Assembly (NCBI RefSeq): GCF_001550095.1
Contig: NZ_LRUC01000045.1
Span: 62,001 to 126,000, forward strand
Origin: Celeribacter ethanolicus
GTDB lineage: Bacteria; Pseudomonadota; Alphaproteobacteria; Rhodobacterales; Rhodobacteraceae
Reading direction: 5' to 3'
DNA: 64,000 nt
The translations under genes and the position numbers were made by a program. Below the pieces are notes generated by a model. That model did not search any database, was not told the origin of the DNA, and saw only the letters and a list, made by a program, of their open reading frames with translations. Shown here one piece after another: positions 27,214 to 36,050 of this stretch (its first letter is position 1; each line of letters begins with the position of its first letter).

Positions 27214-28019
27214 GCGCGCTGTTTTCCGTTCGCGACCTGCGCCTGTCCTTCCCGGACCGGGCGCATAAACCCCTGTTCGGCGCCGCTCCGCGCAACGAGG
27301 TTCTGAAAGGTTTCAGCCTCGACATCCCCGAGGGGCAGATCACCGGCATCGTCGGCGAGTCCGGCTCCGGCAAATCGACCTTCGGGCGGGTTCTGGTGCG
27401 ACTTCTGGAGCCCGACAGCGGGCAGGTTCTGTTCGACGGGCAAGAGATCGGCCATCTGGGCGAGGCGGCGCTGCGCCCCTTGCGCCGCGATCTTCAGATG
27501 ATCTTTCAGGACCCGATGTCGTCGCTCAACCCGCGTCACAGGGTCTGGCGGATCATCTCCCAGCCGATGAAACGCTATGGCCGGGGCGGCACGAAATCGG
27601 ATGCCATCGCGGCGCTCGACAAGGTCGGCCTGCCGCCCGCCTTCGCCGAACGCTACCCGCATGAGCTTTCGGGCGGGCAGCGTCAAAGGGTCGGCATCGC
27701 CCGTGCCATCGCGCTTGAGCCGCGGTTCATTCTGGCCGACGAGATCGTCTCCGGCCTCGATGTCTCCTCACAGGCACAGGTGTTGTCCCTGCTCAAGGAC
27801 CTCGCCCGGGACATGGGGCTGACCGTGGCGTTCATTTCGCACGATCTCTCGGTGATCCGCCATCTCTGTGACAATGTCATCGTGCTGAACCATGGCGAGA
27901 TCGTCGATCACGGCCCGGTGGCAGAGGTGTTCGAGCGCCCGTCTTCGGAGATCACCAAAACGCTGCTGTCAGCCATTCCCCTGCCGGAGCTCGACGCGGG
28001 CTGGTTCGACGAGCCCTGA
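27210..28019 (+). CDS. Peptide-type ABC transporter ATP-binding protein (DppF-like)
   Basis: A 269-residue ABC ATPase. Walker A is GESGSGKSTFG near residue 51, the DppF-type Q-loop QMIFQDPMSSLNPRH near 95, the signature LSGGQRQRV near 153, and Walker B ILADEIVSGLD near 175. The C-terminus EITKTLLSAIPLPELD is typical. It ends the second importer operon, and a strong hairpin terminator begins 24 bases after the stop. Confidence 0.9.
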   Translation: MSALFSVRDLRLSFPDRAHKPLFGAAPRNEVLKGFSLDIPEGQITGIVGESGSGKSTFGRVLVRLLEPDSGQVLFDGQEIGHLGEAALRPLRRDLQMIFQDPMSSLNPRHRVWRIISQPMKRYGRGGTKSDAIAALDKVGLPPAFAERYPHELSGGQRQRVGIARAIALEPRFILADEIVSGLDVSSQAQVLSLLKDLARDMGLTVAFISHDLSVIRHLCDNVIVLNHGEIVDHGPVAEVFERPSSEITKTLLSAIPLPELDAGWFDEP

Positions 28020-28042
28020 CCGCCCCCGACAATCCGAAACGC

Positions 28043-28071
28043 AAAACACCCGCTTTTTGGCGGGTGTTTTT
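28043..28071. terminator. Bidirectional intrinsic terminator
   Basis: A perfect 11-base stem (AAAACACCCGC with GCGGGTGTTTT) around a TTTTTG loop, with T-runs on both strands. It lies between the converging second ABC importer operon and the TRAP large-subunit gene, so it can serve both directions. Confidence 0.9.
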
Positions 28072-28119
28072 GAATGCGGCGGGCCTCTTGCCGGACGACC
28101 CGCCGCTCTGAACCCAGCG

Positions 28120-29418
28120 TCACATCATGTTGGGGACAAGCAGGACGATCGCCGGGAAGGCCAGAATGAGAACGACCCGCAGCACATCCACCAGCAGGAA
28201 GGAGGTGAGGCCCCGGAAAATGGTTCCGAGCTGCACGTCCTTGACCACGGATTTCAGCACGAAGGCGTTGAGACCGACGGGGGGCGTGATGTAGCTCACC
28301 TCGGTCACGATCACCACATAAATGCCGAACCAGATCAGATCGAAGCCCTGGGCTGCGACGATCGGATAGAAGATCGGCACGGTCAGGGTGATCATCGACA
28401 GGCCTTCGAGCACACAGCCCAGCACCAGATAGACCAGCGTGATGATCAGGATCACCATCAGCGGATTGTCCCCGACCGAAGTCACCAGCGTCTGGATGTC
28501 CCGGCTCATGCCCGAGAGGTTGACGTAATTGGCGAAGGTCAGCGCACCGAACAGGATGAAGAACATCATCGCCGTGGTCTTGGCGGTTTCGAACAGGGTC
28601 GAAAGCGTCTGAGACAGGTTGAGACGACCTTGGAGCAGCACCAGAAGGAAGGCGCCCCCTGCCCCCATGCCGGCACTTTCCGTCGGCGTGAACACCCCGA
28701 AATAGATGCCGCCCATGACGAAGGCGAAGAGACCGAGAGCTCCGGCCACGCCCTTGAGCGCGACGATCCGCTCCCGGAGCGGCAGCTTGTCCTCGACCGG
28801 CAGGTCGAAATGCCCGAAACGGATCGAGATCCGCACCGCGACGGCGTAGAGCACGACGCCCAGAATGCCCGGCAGAATGCCCGCGAGGAACAGCTTGCCG
28901 ATGTCCTGCTGGGTCATGATGCCGTAGAACACGAGGATCACGGAGGGCGGGATCAGGATGCCAAGCGTGCCGCCCGCCGCGATGGACGCGGTCGAAAGGC
29001 TGTCCGGGTAGCCGAATTTGCGCATGTTCGGCAGGGCGATCTTGGCCATGGTCGAAGCGGTCGCAAGCGACGAGCCGCAGACCGAGGAAAAGCCGCCGCA
29101 GGCCACCACGGTCGCCACCGCCAGCCCGCCCTTGCGGTGCCGGAGCCAGGCATAGGCGGCGGAATAGAGATCGCGTGCGATGCCCGATTGCACCACGAAA
29201 TTCCCCATCATCAGAAACAGCGGCAGGATCGACAGCGAATAGCTGCGGCTGTGTTCGAAATAGGTCTGCCCCAGCAGCGAATAGGACGGCGACCAGCCGA
29301 TGATCGCGGCGGTGCCGACCGTGCCCAGAAGCGCCAGAGCGAACGAAATCGGCACGCCGAGAAACAGCAGGATGAACAGGACGAGCGTCCCGAATTCCCA
29401 ATGAGCAAGCAAGGACAT
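28120..29418 (-). CDS. TRAP transporter large permease (DctM-like), TRAP 1
   Basis: A 432-residue membrane protein of the DctM family with about a dozen hydrophobic segments. It starts LVLFILLFLGVPISFALALLG and contains GGTLGILIPPSVILVFYGIM, a DctM hallmark. It is the last gene of a minus-strand dctP-dctQ-dctM operon and begins 1 base after the DctQ stop. TRAP systems use ion gradients to import organic acids. Its position beside iacR and the iac operon suggests an indole or aromatic-acid substrate; this is inference. Confidence 0.93.
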   Translation of the reverse strand: MSLLAHWEFGTLVLFILLFLGVPISFALALLGTVGTAAIIGWSPSYSLLGQTYFEHSRSYSLSILPLFLMMGNFVVQSGIARDLYSAAYAWLRHRKGGLAVATVVACGGFSSVCGSSLATASTMAKIALPNMRKFGYPDSLSTASIAAGGTLGILIPPSVILVFYGIMTQQDIGKLFLAGILPGILGVVLYAVAVRISIRFGHFDLPVEDKLPLRERIVALKGVAGALGLFAFVMGGIYFGVFTPTESAGMGAGGAFLLVLLQGRLNLSQTLSTLFETAKTTAMMFFILFGALTFANYVNLSGMSRDIQTLVTSVGDNPLMVILIITLVYLVLGCVLEGLSMITLTVPIFYPIVAAQGFDLIWFGIYVVIVTEVSYITPPVGLNAFVLKSVVKDVQLGTIFRGLTSFLLVDVLRVVLILAFPAIVLLVPNMM

Positions 29419-29419
29419 C

Positions 29420-29941
29420 TCAGTTTTTACCTCTCATCGGGTAGAAGATTTCGGCGAACATGATCACCGCGGAGACGATGCAGAGCATCGCCGAAAAATA
29501 GCCGATCGGCGCGATCGGCAGCTCCAGGGTTGCCGTGGTGCCGCCATAGCCCGCGACCTGCGACGCGGTCACCCAGAGCCGCCAGGCGATCATCACCTGC
29601 ACGCCAACGGAGAGCAAAAGCACGATGGGGCGGCGGATCTTGTCGATGGCCAGCGGCAGCCGGTCGGTGATCAGATCGACAGTGACATGTTCCCGGTCCA
29701 GCGTCGCCGCCGGAAGCCCGAGAAAGATCAGCGCCGCGAGCATCAGCTCGGTCAGCTCGGTCGCGCCCTTCACCGGGCTGTTGAGCAGGTAGCGGCCCAG
29801 TACATCGACCACCGTCAGCCCCATCATCGCGATCAGCAACACCGCACAGGCCACGGCGATCACGCCGTGAATGGGTCGGGCTGCCTTGGGAGGCAGCCCT
29901 TGTTCATGCGGTCCGGCAATATTTTCGGACAGGTTGATCAT
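29420..29941 (-). CDS. TRAP transporter small permease (DctQ-like), TRAP 1
   Basis: A 173-residue DctQ-type protein with four predicted membrane helices: VIAVACAVLLIAMMGLTVVD, LTELMLAALIFLGLP, IVLLLSVGVQVMIAWRLW and IGYFSAMLCIVSAVIMFAEI. It carries a polar 30-residue N-terminal tail. The start overlaps the DctP stop by 4 bases (ATGA). It links the large permease to the binding-protein step in the inner membrane. Confidence 0.9.
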   Translation of the reverse strand: MINLSENIAGPHEQGLPPKAARPIHGVIAVACAVLLIAMMGLTVVDVLGRYLLNSPVKGATELTELMLAALIFLGLPAATLDREHVTVDLITDRLPLAIDKIRRPIVLLLSVGVQVMIAWRLWVTASQVAGYGGTTATLELPIAPIGYFSAMLCIVSAVIMFAEIFYPMRGKN

Positions 29942-30972
29942 TCTTCGGCCTCGATCTTGGCAATCTCGTCGAACAACATGTCATAGGCCGCCTGCCCGTC
30001 AATCCCCGTTTCGCTCACCTTGGCGATCTGGCTGGCCACAATCGGTGCCAGACGGTCGCGCAGCACTTCGATTTCCTCGGGCGTGGCGGCCTTGAGCGCG
30101 ATCTTGCCCTCCATGGAGGCGCGGCCCTCGGCATCGACCTTGTCCCACATCTCGCCCGCGCGGCGCGCAAAGGCCTCGCCCAGAAGCGGCTCGATCAGGG
30201 CCTGATCCTCGGGCGAAATCGAATTCCATTTCGCCTCGTTCATCACCACGAACATCGCGGTGTTATAAAGCCCGCCCGGCACGGTGTAGCCGTAATCAAG
30301 AATGTCGTTGAGGTTGAAGAAGTTGACGGATTCGAACGGGAAGAAAATCCCGTCCGCCACGCCCTGGGACAAAAGCTCATAGGCTTTCGAGGACGGTCCC
30401 TCGACCGGCACGGCGCCCAGATCGGTGGCAATCGAATGCGCCAGAGCCGAGCCGATGCGGATTTTCTGACCGGAGATGTCTTCGGGCGTCTCGATCGGTT
30501 TGGTCGAGAAAATCTCCCCCGGACCATGGGTGAAAAGGGTCAGAACCTTCACGCCCTCATATTCGCCTGCGTCCTTGAGCAGCGCCTCATGCACGCGCCA
30601 GAAGGCCACGGAAGTTGCGACCGAACTGTCGGACATGAAAGGCATTTCCGCGATCATCGGCGTCTTGAACCGGCCGGGCGTGTAGCCATGCACGGAATAG
30701 GCAATGTCGGCCACGCCGTTTTTCGCAAGATCGAACGCGGCGGGCGGCGGCCCCAAGGGGGCGGGCAGCATGTTGATCTTCACCCGGCCTTCGGTGACGC
30801 GTTCGATGTCGGCCATCCACGGCACGAAGAGCTCGGAGACCTGCGGATGAGTCGGCGGCAGCCAGCTGTTCATCGTCAAGACCGTGTCGGCCTGCGCAAT
30901 CCCGGTGTAGAGTGCGATGGATGCCGCCACTGAGGTGACCCGCGTGGCGATCTTTTTGAGTTTCACGTTCAT
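29938..30972 (-). CDS. TRAP transporter substrate-binding protein (DctP-like), TRAP 1
   Basis: A 344-residue periplasmic binding protein. The signal peptide runs to about residue 28 (SIALYTGIAQAD), and the mature part begins TVLTMNSWLPPTHPQVSELF. SGQKIRIGSALAHSIATDLG and QGVADGIFFPFESVNFFNL are typical of DctP ligand domains. The ATG at 30972 follows an AGGGA site 9 bases upstream; a GTG two codons earlier is too close to that site. It is divergent from the iacR-like gene across 118 bases. Confidence 0.9.
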   Translation of the reverse strand: MNVKLKKIATRVTSVAASIALYTGIAQADTVLTMNSWLPPTHPQVSELFVPWMADIERVTEGRVKINMLPAPLGPPPAAFDLAKNGVADIAYSVHGYTPGRFKTPMIAEMPFMSDSSVATSVAFWRVHEALLKDAGEYEGVKVLTLFTHGPGEIFSTKPIETPEDISGQKIRIGSALAHSIATDLGAVPVEGPSSKAYELLSQGVADGIFFPFESVNFFNLNDILDYGYTVPGGLYNTAMFVVMNEAKWNSISPEDQALIEPLLGEAFARRAGEMWDKVDAEGRASMEGKIALKAATPEEIEVLRDRLAPIVASQIAKVSETGIDGQAAYDMLFDEIAKIEAEE

Positions 30973-31001
30973 TTTCACATTCCCTATTGGTGAGTGATGA
31001 T

Positions 31002-31019
31002 GGTAAGACGCCCGTTACC
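31002..31019. promoter_or_regulatory. Inverted repeat GGTAA-N8-TTACC
   Basis: Perfect 5-base arms separated by 8 bases in the 118-base gap between the TRAP 1 binding-protein gene and the iacR-like gene. The location suits an operator for either divergent promoter. No experimental site is known to me for this sequence. Confidence 0.35.
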
Positions 31020-31032
31020 GGACTTTATTATT

Positions 31033-31053
31033 GTTCAAACCCGCTGTTTGGAC
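31033..31053. promoter_or_regulatory. Candidate MarR operator GTTCAAAC-CCGCT-GTTTGGAC
   Basis: A 21-base near-perfect inverted repeat (7 of 8 arm bases pair) located 38-58 bases upstream of the iacR-like ATG. Size and symmetry fit sites bound by MarR dimers, so autoregulation is a reasonable inference. Confidence 0.45.
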
Positions 31054-31090
31054 GGCCCGTGCGCCGTACAGCGTATGACAGAGGCCATGT

Positions 31091-31579
31091 ATGACCCCGC
31101 CGACCGATCCGATGCCTTCCTCTCTGACCGATGACTCGCGAGACACGGAACATTTCCGTGACACATGGCCCTATTTCTGGATCGACCGCGCCAATGCCTA
31201 TTACATGCGCGCGCTCGACAAGCGGCTCAAACCGCTGGGCATCGACACGCCGCGCTGGCGCGTGCTGATGTCGCTCTATGAGCAGGATTACATGTCGGTC
31301 TCCGAGATCGCCGAGTTTTCCACGCTCAAGCTCAACACCACGACCAAGATCGTTCAGCGCATGGTCGCCGCAGGTCTGGTCGAGACCCGGGTGCGCCCGA
31401 CCGATGGCCGGGTGACCGAGGTCTGCCTGACCGGGAAAGGCGACGATCTGCGCGCCAAGGCGCTCGGCGAGGTCAACCGCATCCGCGACGAAAGCTTTTA
31501 CAACACCTCGCCCGCCGAACTTCAGACGCTCAACGAAATCCTCGCGAAGATCTCGAAAGATCTCGCCCGGATGATCTGA
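31091..31579 (+). CDS. iacR: MarR-family regulator of the iac cluster (IacR-like)
   Basis: A 162-residue MarR protein. The helix-turn-helix and wing lie at about residues 60-110: MSVSEIAEFSTLKLNTTTKI, then MVAAGLVETRVRPTDGRVTE. A long N-terminal part contains DTWPYFWIDRANAYYMRALD. In Pseudomonas putida 1290 the iac genes are accompanied by a MarR-type gene iacR, which is established. Assignment here rests on family and location, convergent with the iac operon end. It is divergent from TRAP 1, so it may control both. The ATG at 31091 was chosen; an ATG 4 bases earlier is out of frame. Confidence 0.8.
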   Translation: MTPPTDPMPSSLTDDSRDTEHFRDTWPYFWIDRANAYYMRALDKRLKPLGIDTPRWRVLMSLYEQDYMSVSEIAEFSTLKLNTTTKIVQRMVAAGLVETRVRPTDGRVTEVCLTGKGDDLRAKALGEVNRIRDESFYNTSPAELQTLNEILAKISKDLARMI

Positions 31580-31596
31580 GGCGCAGCACACCCGCA

Positions 31597-32100
31597 TCAC
31601 TGCGACCCCGTCACAAGGTGATGGTAGTCGCGGCTGAACCAGACCAGCCCGTGTCGGGTCTCATCCGACAGGCGCACCGCCTCGACCTGACAGAAGAACA
31701 CGGAATGCGTGCCCTCTTCCTGACGGCCCGTGATCCGGCAATCGAAGGCGACATTGGCGTCCGACAAAAGCGGCGCGCCGGTCGCCTCCGTCAGCCAGTC
31801 GCCATAGGAAAACCGGTCGACGCCCGCGACATAGCGCGCGAAATGGCCAGAGAGATCCTGATGCTCGGCGGCCAGAACATTGACCGCCAGCACACCGTTT
31901 TCCACGAATTTATCGTGCGCATAGGCGCTTTTGTTGATGCAGACCAGAAGCGTCGGCGGCTGATCCGTCACCGAACAGACCGCCGAGGCCACAAGCCCGT
32001 GCCGACCCGCCGGCCCGTCGGTGGTGATCAGGTTCACCGCCGCACCGAGCCGGCTCATGCCTTCGCGAAAATCGCGCTGGGTTTCCGTCAGTTCCGTCAT
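31597..32100 (-). CDS. iacG: Flavin reductase of the iac pathway (IacG-like)
   Basis: A 167-residue flavin-reductase-domain protein. DFREGMSRLGAAVNLITTDG lies at the N-terminus, then GLVASAVCSVTDQPPTLLVC, which is the flavin-binding signature, and HSVFFCQVEAVRL late in the protein. Such reductases supply reduced flavin to a partner monooxygenase, here most likely IacA. The ATG at 32100 has a GAGGA site 4-8 bases upstream, better than the ATG at 32109. It is the last gene of the iacHABCDEFG operon, converging on iacR with an 17-base gap. Confidence 0.88.
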   Translation of the reverse strand: MTELTETQRDFREGMSRLGAAVNLITTDGPAGRHGLVASAVCSVTDQPPTLLVCINKSAYAHDKFVENGVLAVNVLAAEHQDLSGHFARYVAGVDRFSYGDWLTEATGAPLLSDANVAFDCRITGRQEEGTHSVFFCQVEAVRLSDETRHGLVWFSRDYHHLVTGSQ

Positions 32101-32112
32101 GGTCCTCATGGC

Positions 32113-33075
32113 TCAGATATCCAACACCAGTTTCGGCCCCTTGGCCCGCGAACAGCAGGCACAGATCACGTCACCGTCCTCGCGCTCCTCTTCGGTGAGG
32201 AACTGATCGCGGTGGTCGATCTCGCCCGCCAGCACATCGGTCAGGCAGGTGCCGCAGACGCCCTCTTCGCATTTCACCTCGATCTTGATGCCTTCGCGCG
32301 CCAGAGCTTTCGCAATGGTGTCGTCGGAACCCACGGTGATGGTCACGCCCGATTGTGCGCATTCGACCTCGAAGCTGTCGCCCGTGAGTTCCACATCCGC
32401 CGAGAAATATTCGCGGTGGACATTGGCCGTCGCATGACCGGCGGCTTCGGCGGTGTCGATCACCCAGTCCATGAACCCTTGCGGACCGCAGACATAGAGA
32501 TGGGTGGCGGCATTCGGCGCAGGAAGATCGCGTTTGAGATCAAGCTTTTGCGCCGCGTCCATATCGTCGAAGTGGAACACCACCTTGTCGGCAAAGCCGC
32601 AACCTTTCAGCTCGTCCATGAAAGCGGTCACGCCTTCGGAGCGGGTGCAGTAATGCAGGGTGAAGTCTTTGCCCAAGGCATGGAGCCGCTTGGCCATCGC
32701 GATCATCGGCGTAATCCCGATGCCGCCGCCCAAGAGCACGGTGGTCTCGGCGCTCTCCTCCAGCGGGAAGTGATTGCGCGGGCCTTCGACGGTGAAGACC
32801 GCGCCCTCGACAGCCGTCTCATGCACCTTGACGGAACCGCCCCGGCTTTGCGGGTCTTTCAAGACGCCGATCTCGTAAAACCCGGTCTCCGCCGGATCGG
32901 AGCAAAGCGAATATTGCCGCCACATGTCGAGATCCGGCAGGTAGAGATCGAGATGCGCCCCCGCCTCATAGGGCAGGATCGCGCCGCCGGCCTCCGGGGC
33001 AAACCGGATTCGGGCGATGTCACCCTTGTCGTCGATCCGGGCGATGACTTTGAGGTTTTGTGCGTTATCGGTCAT
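32113..33075 (-). CDS. iacF: Ferredoxin reductase component of the iac dioxygenase (IacF-like)
   Basis: A 320-residue phthalate-dioxygenase-reductase-type protein. The flavin domain includes RQYSLCSDPAE near residue 55 and a nucleotide motif GGGIGITPMIAMAKRL near 115. The C-terminal plant-type 2Fe-2S domain has CEEGVCGTC near 270 and a distal Cys in VICACCSRA. It would pass electrons from NAD(P)H to the Rieske oxygenase IacC/IacD. The ATG at 33075 lies 2 bases after the IacE stop; an in-frame GTG one codon earlier overlaps that stop. Confidence 0.9.
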   Translation of the reverse strand: MTDNAQNLKVIARIDDKGDIARIRFAPEAGGAILPYEAGAHLDLYLPDLDMWRQYSLCSDPAETGFYEIGVLKDPQSRGGSVKVHETAVEGAVFTVEGPRNHFPLEESAETTVLLGGGIGITPMIAMAKRLHALGKDFTLHYCTRSEGVTAFMDELKGCGFADKVVFHFDDMDAAQKLDLKRDLPAPNAATHLYVCGPQGFMDWVIDTAEAAGHATANVHREYFSADVELTGDSFEVECAQSGVTITVGSDDTIAKALAREGIKIEVKCEEGVCGTCLTDVLAGEIDHRDQFLTEEEREDGDVICACCSRAKGPKLVLDI

Positions 33076-33077
33076 CA

Positions 33078-33839
33078 CTATCTCACATAAAGCCCGCCGT
33101 TGACGTCCCAGCAGGCGCCGTTGACAAAGGCCGCCTCGGGACTGGCAAGCATCACCACCATCTGCGCCACGAACTCGGGATCGCCGAGACGCTGCACCGG
33201 AATATTGGCAATCGCCGCCTCGATCTTGTCGCCCAGAACGCCCCGGACCATCGGCGTGTCCATCGGACCCGGCGCAATGGCGTTGCAGGTGATCCCAAAC
33301 GGAGCGAGATCGCGGGCAAACACTTTGGTCAGGGTCAGGATCGCACCTTTCGAGGCGGCATAATGCGCGCCCGTCGCCGTGCCGCCATTCTGCCCCGCCA
33401 AAGAGGCCATATTGACGATCCGGCCATAGCCGCGGTCCTTGAAGTGGCGCGCAAAGATCTGGCTGCCGGCAAAGGTGCCGCCCGCGTTCGTGGCCATGAT
33501 GTCATTGAACGTGGCTGGGTCGATCTCCATCAGCGGCTGCGCCATGGTGCGCGCGGCGTTGTTCACCAACACCTCGACGGAGCCGTAGCGCTCGATGCAT
33601 TTATCGAGCACGCTTTGGAAATCCGCGGGCTTGGAGACGTCCAGCGTGGCGGTGATCGCGGTCTCGCCCGCAAGGTCCAGTTCGGAGGCGAGAGCTTGCG
33701 CCTCCTCGCCGGGATTTATGTCGGCGATCACCACGCGGTAGCCCGCCTTGTGCAGCGCCCGCACGACGGAGGCGCCAAAGCCGCGCGCCCCGCCCGTGAC
33801 AACAGCGGTTTGGATTTTCTCAGGCAAAGGGGCCACCAT
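33078..33839 (-). CDS. iacE: SDR dehydrogenase of the iac pathway (IacE-like)
   Basis: A 253-residue short-chain dehydrogenase. The cofactor motif TGGARGFGASVV lies near residues 15-26, NNAA near 93, ASLAGQNGG near 145, and the catalytic HYAASKGAILTL near 157. The C-terminal FVNGACWDVNGGLYVR is typical. In the iac pathway IacE is assigned to an intermediate conversion between hydroxylated indole-acetate species; the precise step is less settled than for IacA. Its ATG shares one base with the IacD TGA, showing operon coupling. Confidence 0.88.
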   Translation of the reverse strand: MVAPLPEKIQTAVVTGGARGFGASVVRALHKAGYRVVIADINPGEEAQALASELDLAGETAITATLDVSKPADFQSVLDKCIERYGSVEVLVNNAARTMAQPLMEIDPATFNDIMATNAGGTFAGSQIFARHFKDRGYGRIVNMASLAGQNGGTATGAHYAASKGAILTLTKVFARDLAPFGITCNAIAPGPMDTPMVRGVLGDKIEAAIANIPVQRLGDPEFVAQMVVMLASPEAAFVNGACWDVNGGLYVR

Positions 33840-34333
33840 CAGAACAAATAGCTGAACGAATTCAGCATCCCATCGGAGTTGAGAAGACGGATCACCTTTT
33901 GCTGGAGCTTGAACCCGCCCTCGGTGACTTTGAGGATATATTCGACATTGCCCGCCCAGATGCGCTGGCGGCCGAATTTGTCCTCGACCAGATGTTCGGC
34001 ACAGGAGACGGTGATCAGATCGCCCTCCGCGGCCTCGATCCGGAACCGCGACAGGGTGCGCACGGTTTGCGCGGGTGGCGCGGAGGAAATCGAGAACCCG
34101 GCATGAAACCGACCGACCCGGTCACGCCGCATCTTGGCGTTGTCGTAACACAGGTTGACGGAATTCTTGAAATCCACCGTGTCGCCGATGGGCATGATGT
34201 ACAGCCCGTCGTCGGTCCACAGATCGAGCCAGTCGTCATATTCCTTCAGGTCGAGCATGGCGCTCTCGGCCCAGATGAAGGCCGTGACATCGGCCAGCAT
34301 GGATTTGGTGTCGATTTTGCTCATCTCGGTCAT
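33839..34333 (-). CDS. iacD: Rieske-type dioxygenase small subunit (IacD-like)
   Basis: A 164-residue ring-hydroxylating dioxygenase beta subunit of the NTF2-like fold. Motifs include FIWAESAMLDLKEYDDWLDL near residue 20 and DDGLYIMPIGD near 45. GRFHAGFSISSAPPAQTVRT and the C-terminal FKLQQKVIRLLNSDG are typical. It has no cofactor site and stabilises the alpha subunit. The ATG at 34333 overlaps the IacC stop (ATGA), which decides the start over a GTG seven codons upstream. Confidence 0.9.
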   Translation of the reverse strand: MTEMSKIDTKSMLADVTAFIWAESAMLDLKEYDDWLDLWTDDGLYIMPIGDTVDFKNSVNLCYDNAKMRRDRVGRFHAGFSISSAPPAQTVRTLSRFRIEAAEGDLITVSCAEHLVEDKFGRQRIWAGNVEYILKVTEGGFKLQQKVIRLLNSDGMLNSFSYLF

Positions 34334-35607
34334 TGCGCCATCATCCTTTTCCACATTTTGTAAGCGGCACGCATGCCGGTTTCGGCGGAGATATGGCCGC
34401 GCGGGCCGAACTCGCCCGGCTCCTCGTCGACCATGCCCCGGTTCACGAGGATCTTGAGATCCGGGCCACCCTTGGTGCCGCGCTGGATGCGTTCCCAGAC
34501 CTCGGCATCGTCGGGAGAGCCAAAGCCCATCGGTCCCTGGAAATGTTCATGCAGACGGATGCGCGCCTGGTTCGCGGCCTCCGGGCCGCCGTCCATGCCG
34601 ATGGCGATGTGACGGATGTCGGTCTGCTCCACGTTGATCGGGGTCAGCACGCGGAAGAAGGCGAGCGAGAAGGACACGTTCGGGAAGAGGTTGAGGTTGA
34701 ACCCCGCCCCGCTCACTGCGCGGACGATTTTCTTGACCTGATCTTCCGGGTAACCCTCATCGCGCAGCTCCTGCGCCAGATCGGCAAAGCGTTCCGGGAT
34801 CGGCGCATCGAGGTTCTCGTCGAGATCGACCAGTTCGGGGATCATGGTCATGACAGAGTGACCGTTGCCCAGATCTTCGACATAGCCGACGCCCTTGTCG
34901 AGGAAGTCGAACATCTCTTCGGTCGCGCCGTCGAGCGTCTGCATGAAGCTCTTGTGCACGATCGGGAAGTGATAGGCATCGGTGGTGTTCTCAAGCTGGA
35001 CTTTCCAGTTCATCGGCACGGAGAACTGATGTTCGCCCAGCACCTTCACCGGGAAACCGCCGCCCTGTTTCATGAACAGGTCGATATATTTGCGCACGCC
35101 CTCGCCGAGGAAATCCTCAAGCGGTTCGATGTCTTCCTTGAAGGTCGCGAACACCATGCCGTTATAGGCCTCGGTGCGCAGTTTCACGAGACCGTGCTGG
35201 GATTTGTCGAAATCGTCGCCGTATTGCTCCGGATAAGGCAGCGCACGCAGCGAACCGTCGAGGCCATAGCCCCAGCCGTGATAGGGGCACTGGAAGGAAG
35301 ACGTCTTGCCCTTCTTCACTTCGCAGACGGTGGCGGCGCGGTGGCGGCAGCGGTTGACCATGCAATGGATCTTGCCCTTGCGGTCACGCACCACGATCAC
35401 CGGCTCAAGGCCGACCTGCGACAGCTTGAAAGAGCCCTTGTCAGGGAATTCGCTTTCATGCGCGACCCAGACCCAGGTGTTCTTAAAGATCTTCTCCATC
35501 TCTTCATTGAAGAGCTCGGGATCTTCGTACATTTCGGTGGCGACCTTGGCGTTCTTCTCGTCGTAGAGCGCGTCGAGATCGCTGAATTTCGGCATATCGA
35601 GAGACAT
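34330..35607 (-). CDS. iacC: Rieske-type dioxygenase large subunit (IacC-like)
   Basis: A 425-residue ring-hydroxylating dioxygenase alpha subunit. The Rieske motif CRHRAATVC...CPYHGW (C-x-H, then C-x2-H) lies near residues 86-108, and the mononuclear iron site TTDAYHFPIVH near 208. In the iac pathway this oxygenase, with IacD and IacF, carries out the late oxygenation leading toward catechol. The ATG at 35607 follows a strong TAAGGAGGAC site 3-12 bases upstream. Spacing to the IacB stop is 23 bases. Both metal sites look intact, so the enzyme should be functional. Confidence 0.92.
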   Translation of the reverse strand: MSLDMPKFSDLDALYDEKNAKVATEMYEDPELFNEEMEKIFKNTWVWVAHESEFPDKGSFKLSQVGLEPVIVVRDRKGKIHCMVNRCRHRAATVCEVKKGKTSSFQCPYHGWGYGLDGSLRALPYPEQYGDDFDKSQHGLVKLRTEAYNGMVFATFKEDIEPLEDFLGEGVRKYIDLFMKQGGGFPVKVLGEHQFSVPMNWKVQLENTTDAYHFPIVHKSFMQTLDGATEEMFDFLDKGVGYVEDLGNGHSVMTMIPELVDLDENLDAPIPERFADLAQELRDEGYPEDQVKKIVRAVSGAGFNLNLFPNVSFSLAFFRVLTPINVEQTDIRHIAIGMDGGPEAANQARIRLHEHFQGPMGFGSPDDAEVWERIQRGTKGGPDLKILVNRGMVDEEPGEFGPRGHISAETGMRAAYKMWKRMMAQ

Positions 35608-35630
35608 GTCGTCCTCCTTACGTTGCGGAC

Positions 35631-35993
35631 TTAAAGCTGCGGGATTTCGAGAGCACGGCCCATGCGCGCCTCGACGGTCATGTATTTCCAAAGGCGATCG
35701 TTGCCCTCACCCACCACGATGGTGCGCAGAAGGTTACAGGCGGCCATGACATCCTCGCGGGTCGGGAAATCGGCCATGATGTACCAGGTGTAGGGAAAGC
35801 CCACGGAGGCGCCGACAAAGGTCTGGTCGTCGTCGAAAGTGCCGACGATCTCGACCCCTTCCATCTGGTCGATCTTGAACATCAGCTCTTGGGTGGCTTT
35901 CCAGACCGGCCCGATCTGGTCAAACGGCAGGCTGAAAAACGCGGCGTGGTTGTTGAAGCACAACAGGGTGCGGATCGGTTTCTGGTCGCTCAT
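35631..35993 (-). CDS. iacB: Small iac-pathway protein (IacB-like)
   Basis: A 120-residue protein with no cofactor motif. It contains EIVGTFDDDQTFVGASVGFP and WYIMADFPTREDVMAACNLL, suggesting a small alpha-beta barrel fold similar to EthD-type dimers. In characterised iac operons a protein of this size lies directly between iacA and iacC, and here the order is the same. It has been proposed to assist an intermediate conversion. Assignment is by position and size more than by motif. Confidence 0.78.
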   Translation of the reverse strand: MSDQKPIRTLLCFNNHAAFFSLPFDQIGPVWKATQELMFKIDQMEGVEIVGTFDDDQTFVGASVGFPYTWYIMADFPTREDVMAACNLLRTIVVGEGNDRLWKYMTVEARMGRALEIPQL

Positions 35994-36050
35994 GTCTCTG
36001 GTCCTCTCTGAAGGAAAATCTTTGCAATATGTCTGGGAACTGCGCAGGCG

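Noticed and set aside
34333-35634. A 433-codon plus-strand frame opposite iacC
   Set aside because: iacC on the minus strand has intact Rieske and iron-site motifs and a strong ribosome site, so the opposite frame is a shadow.
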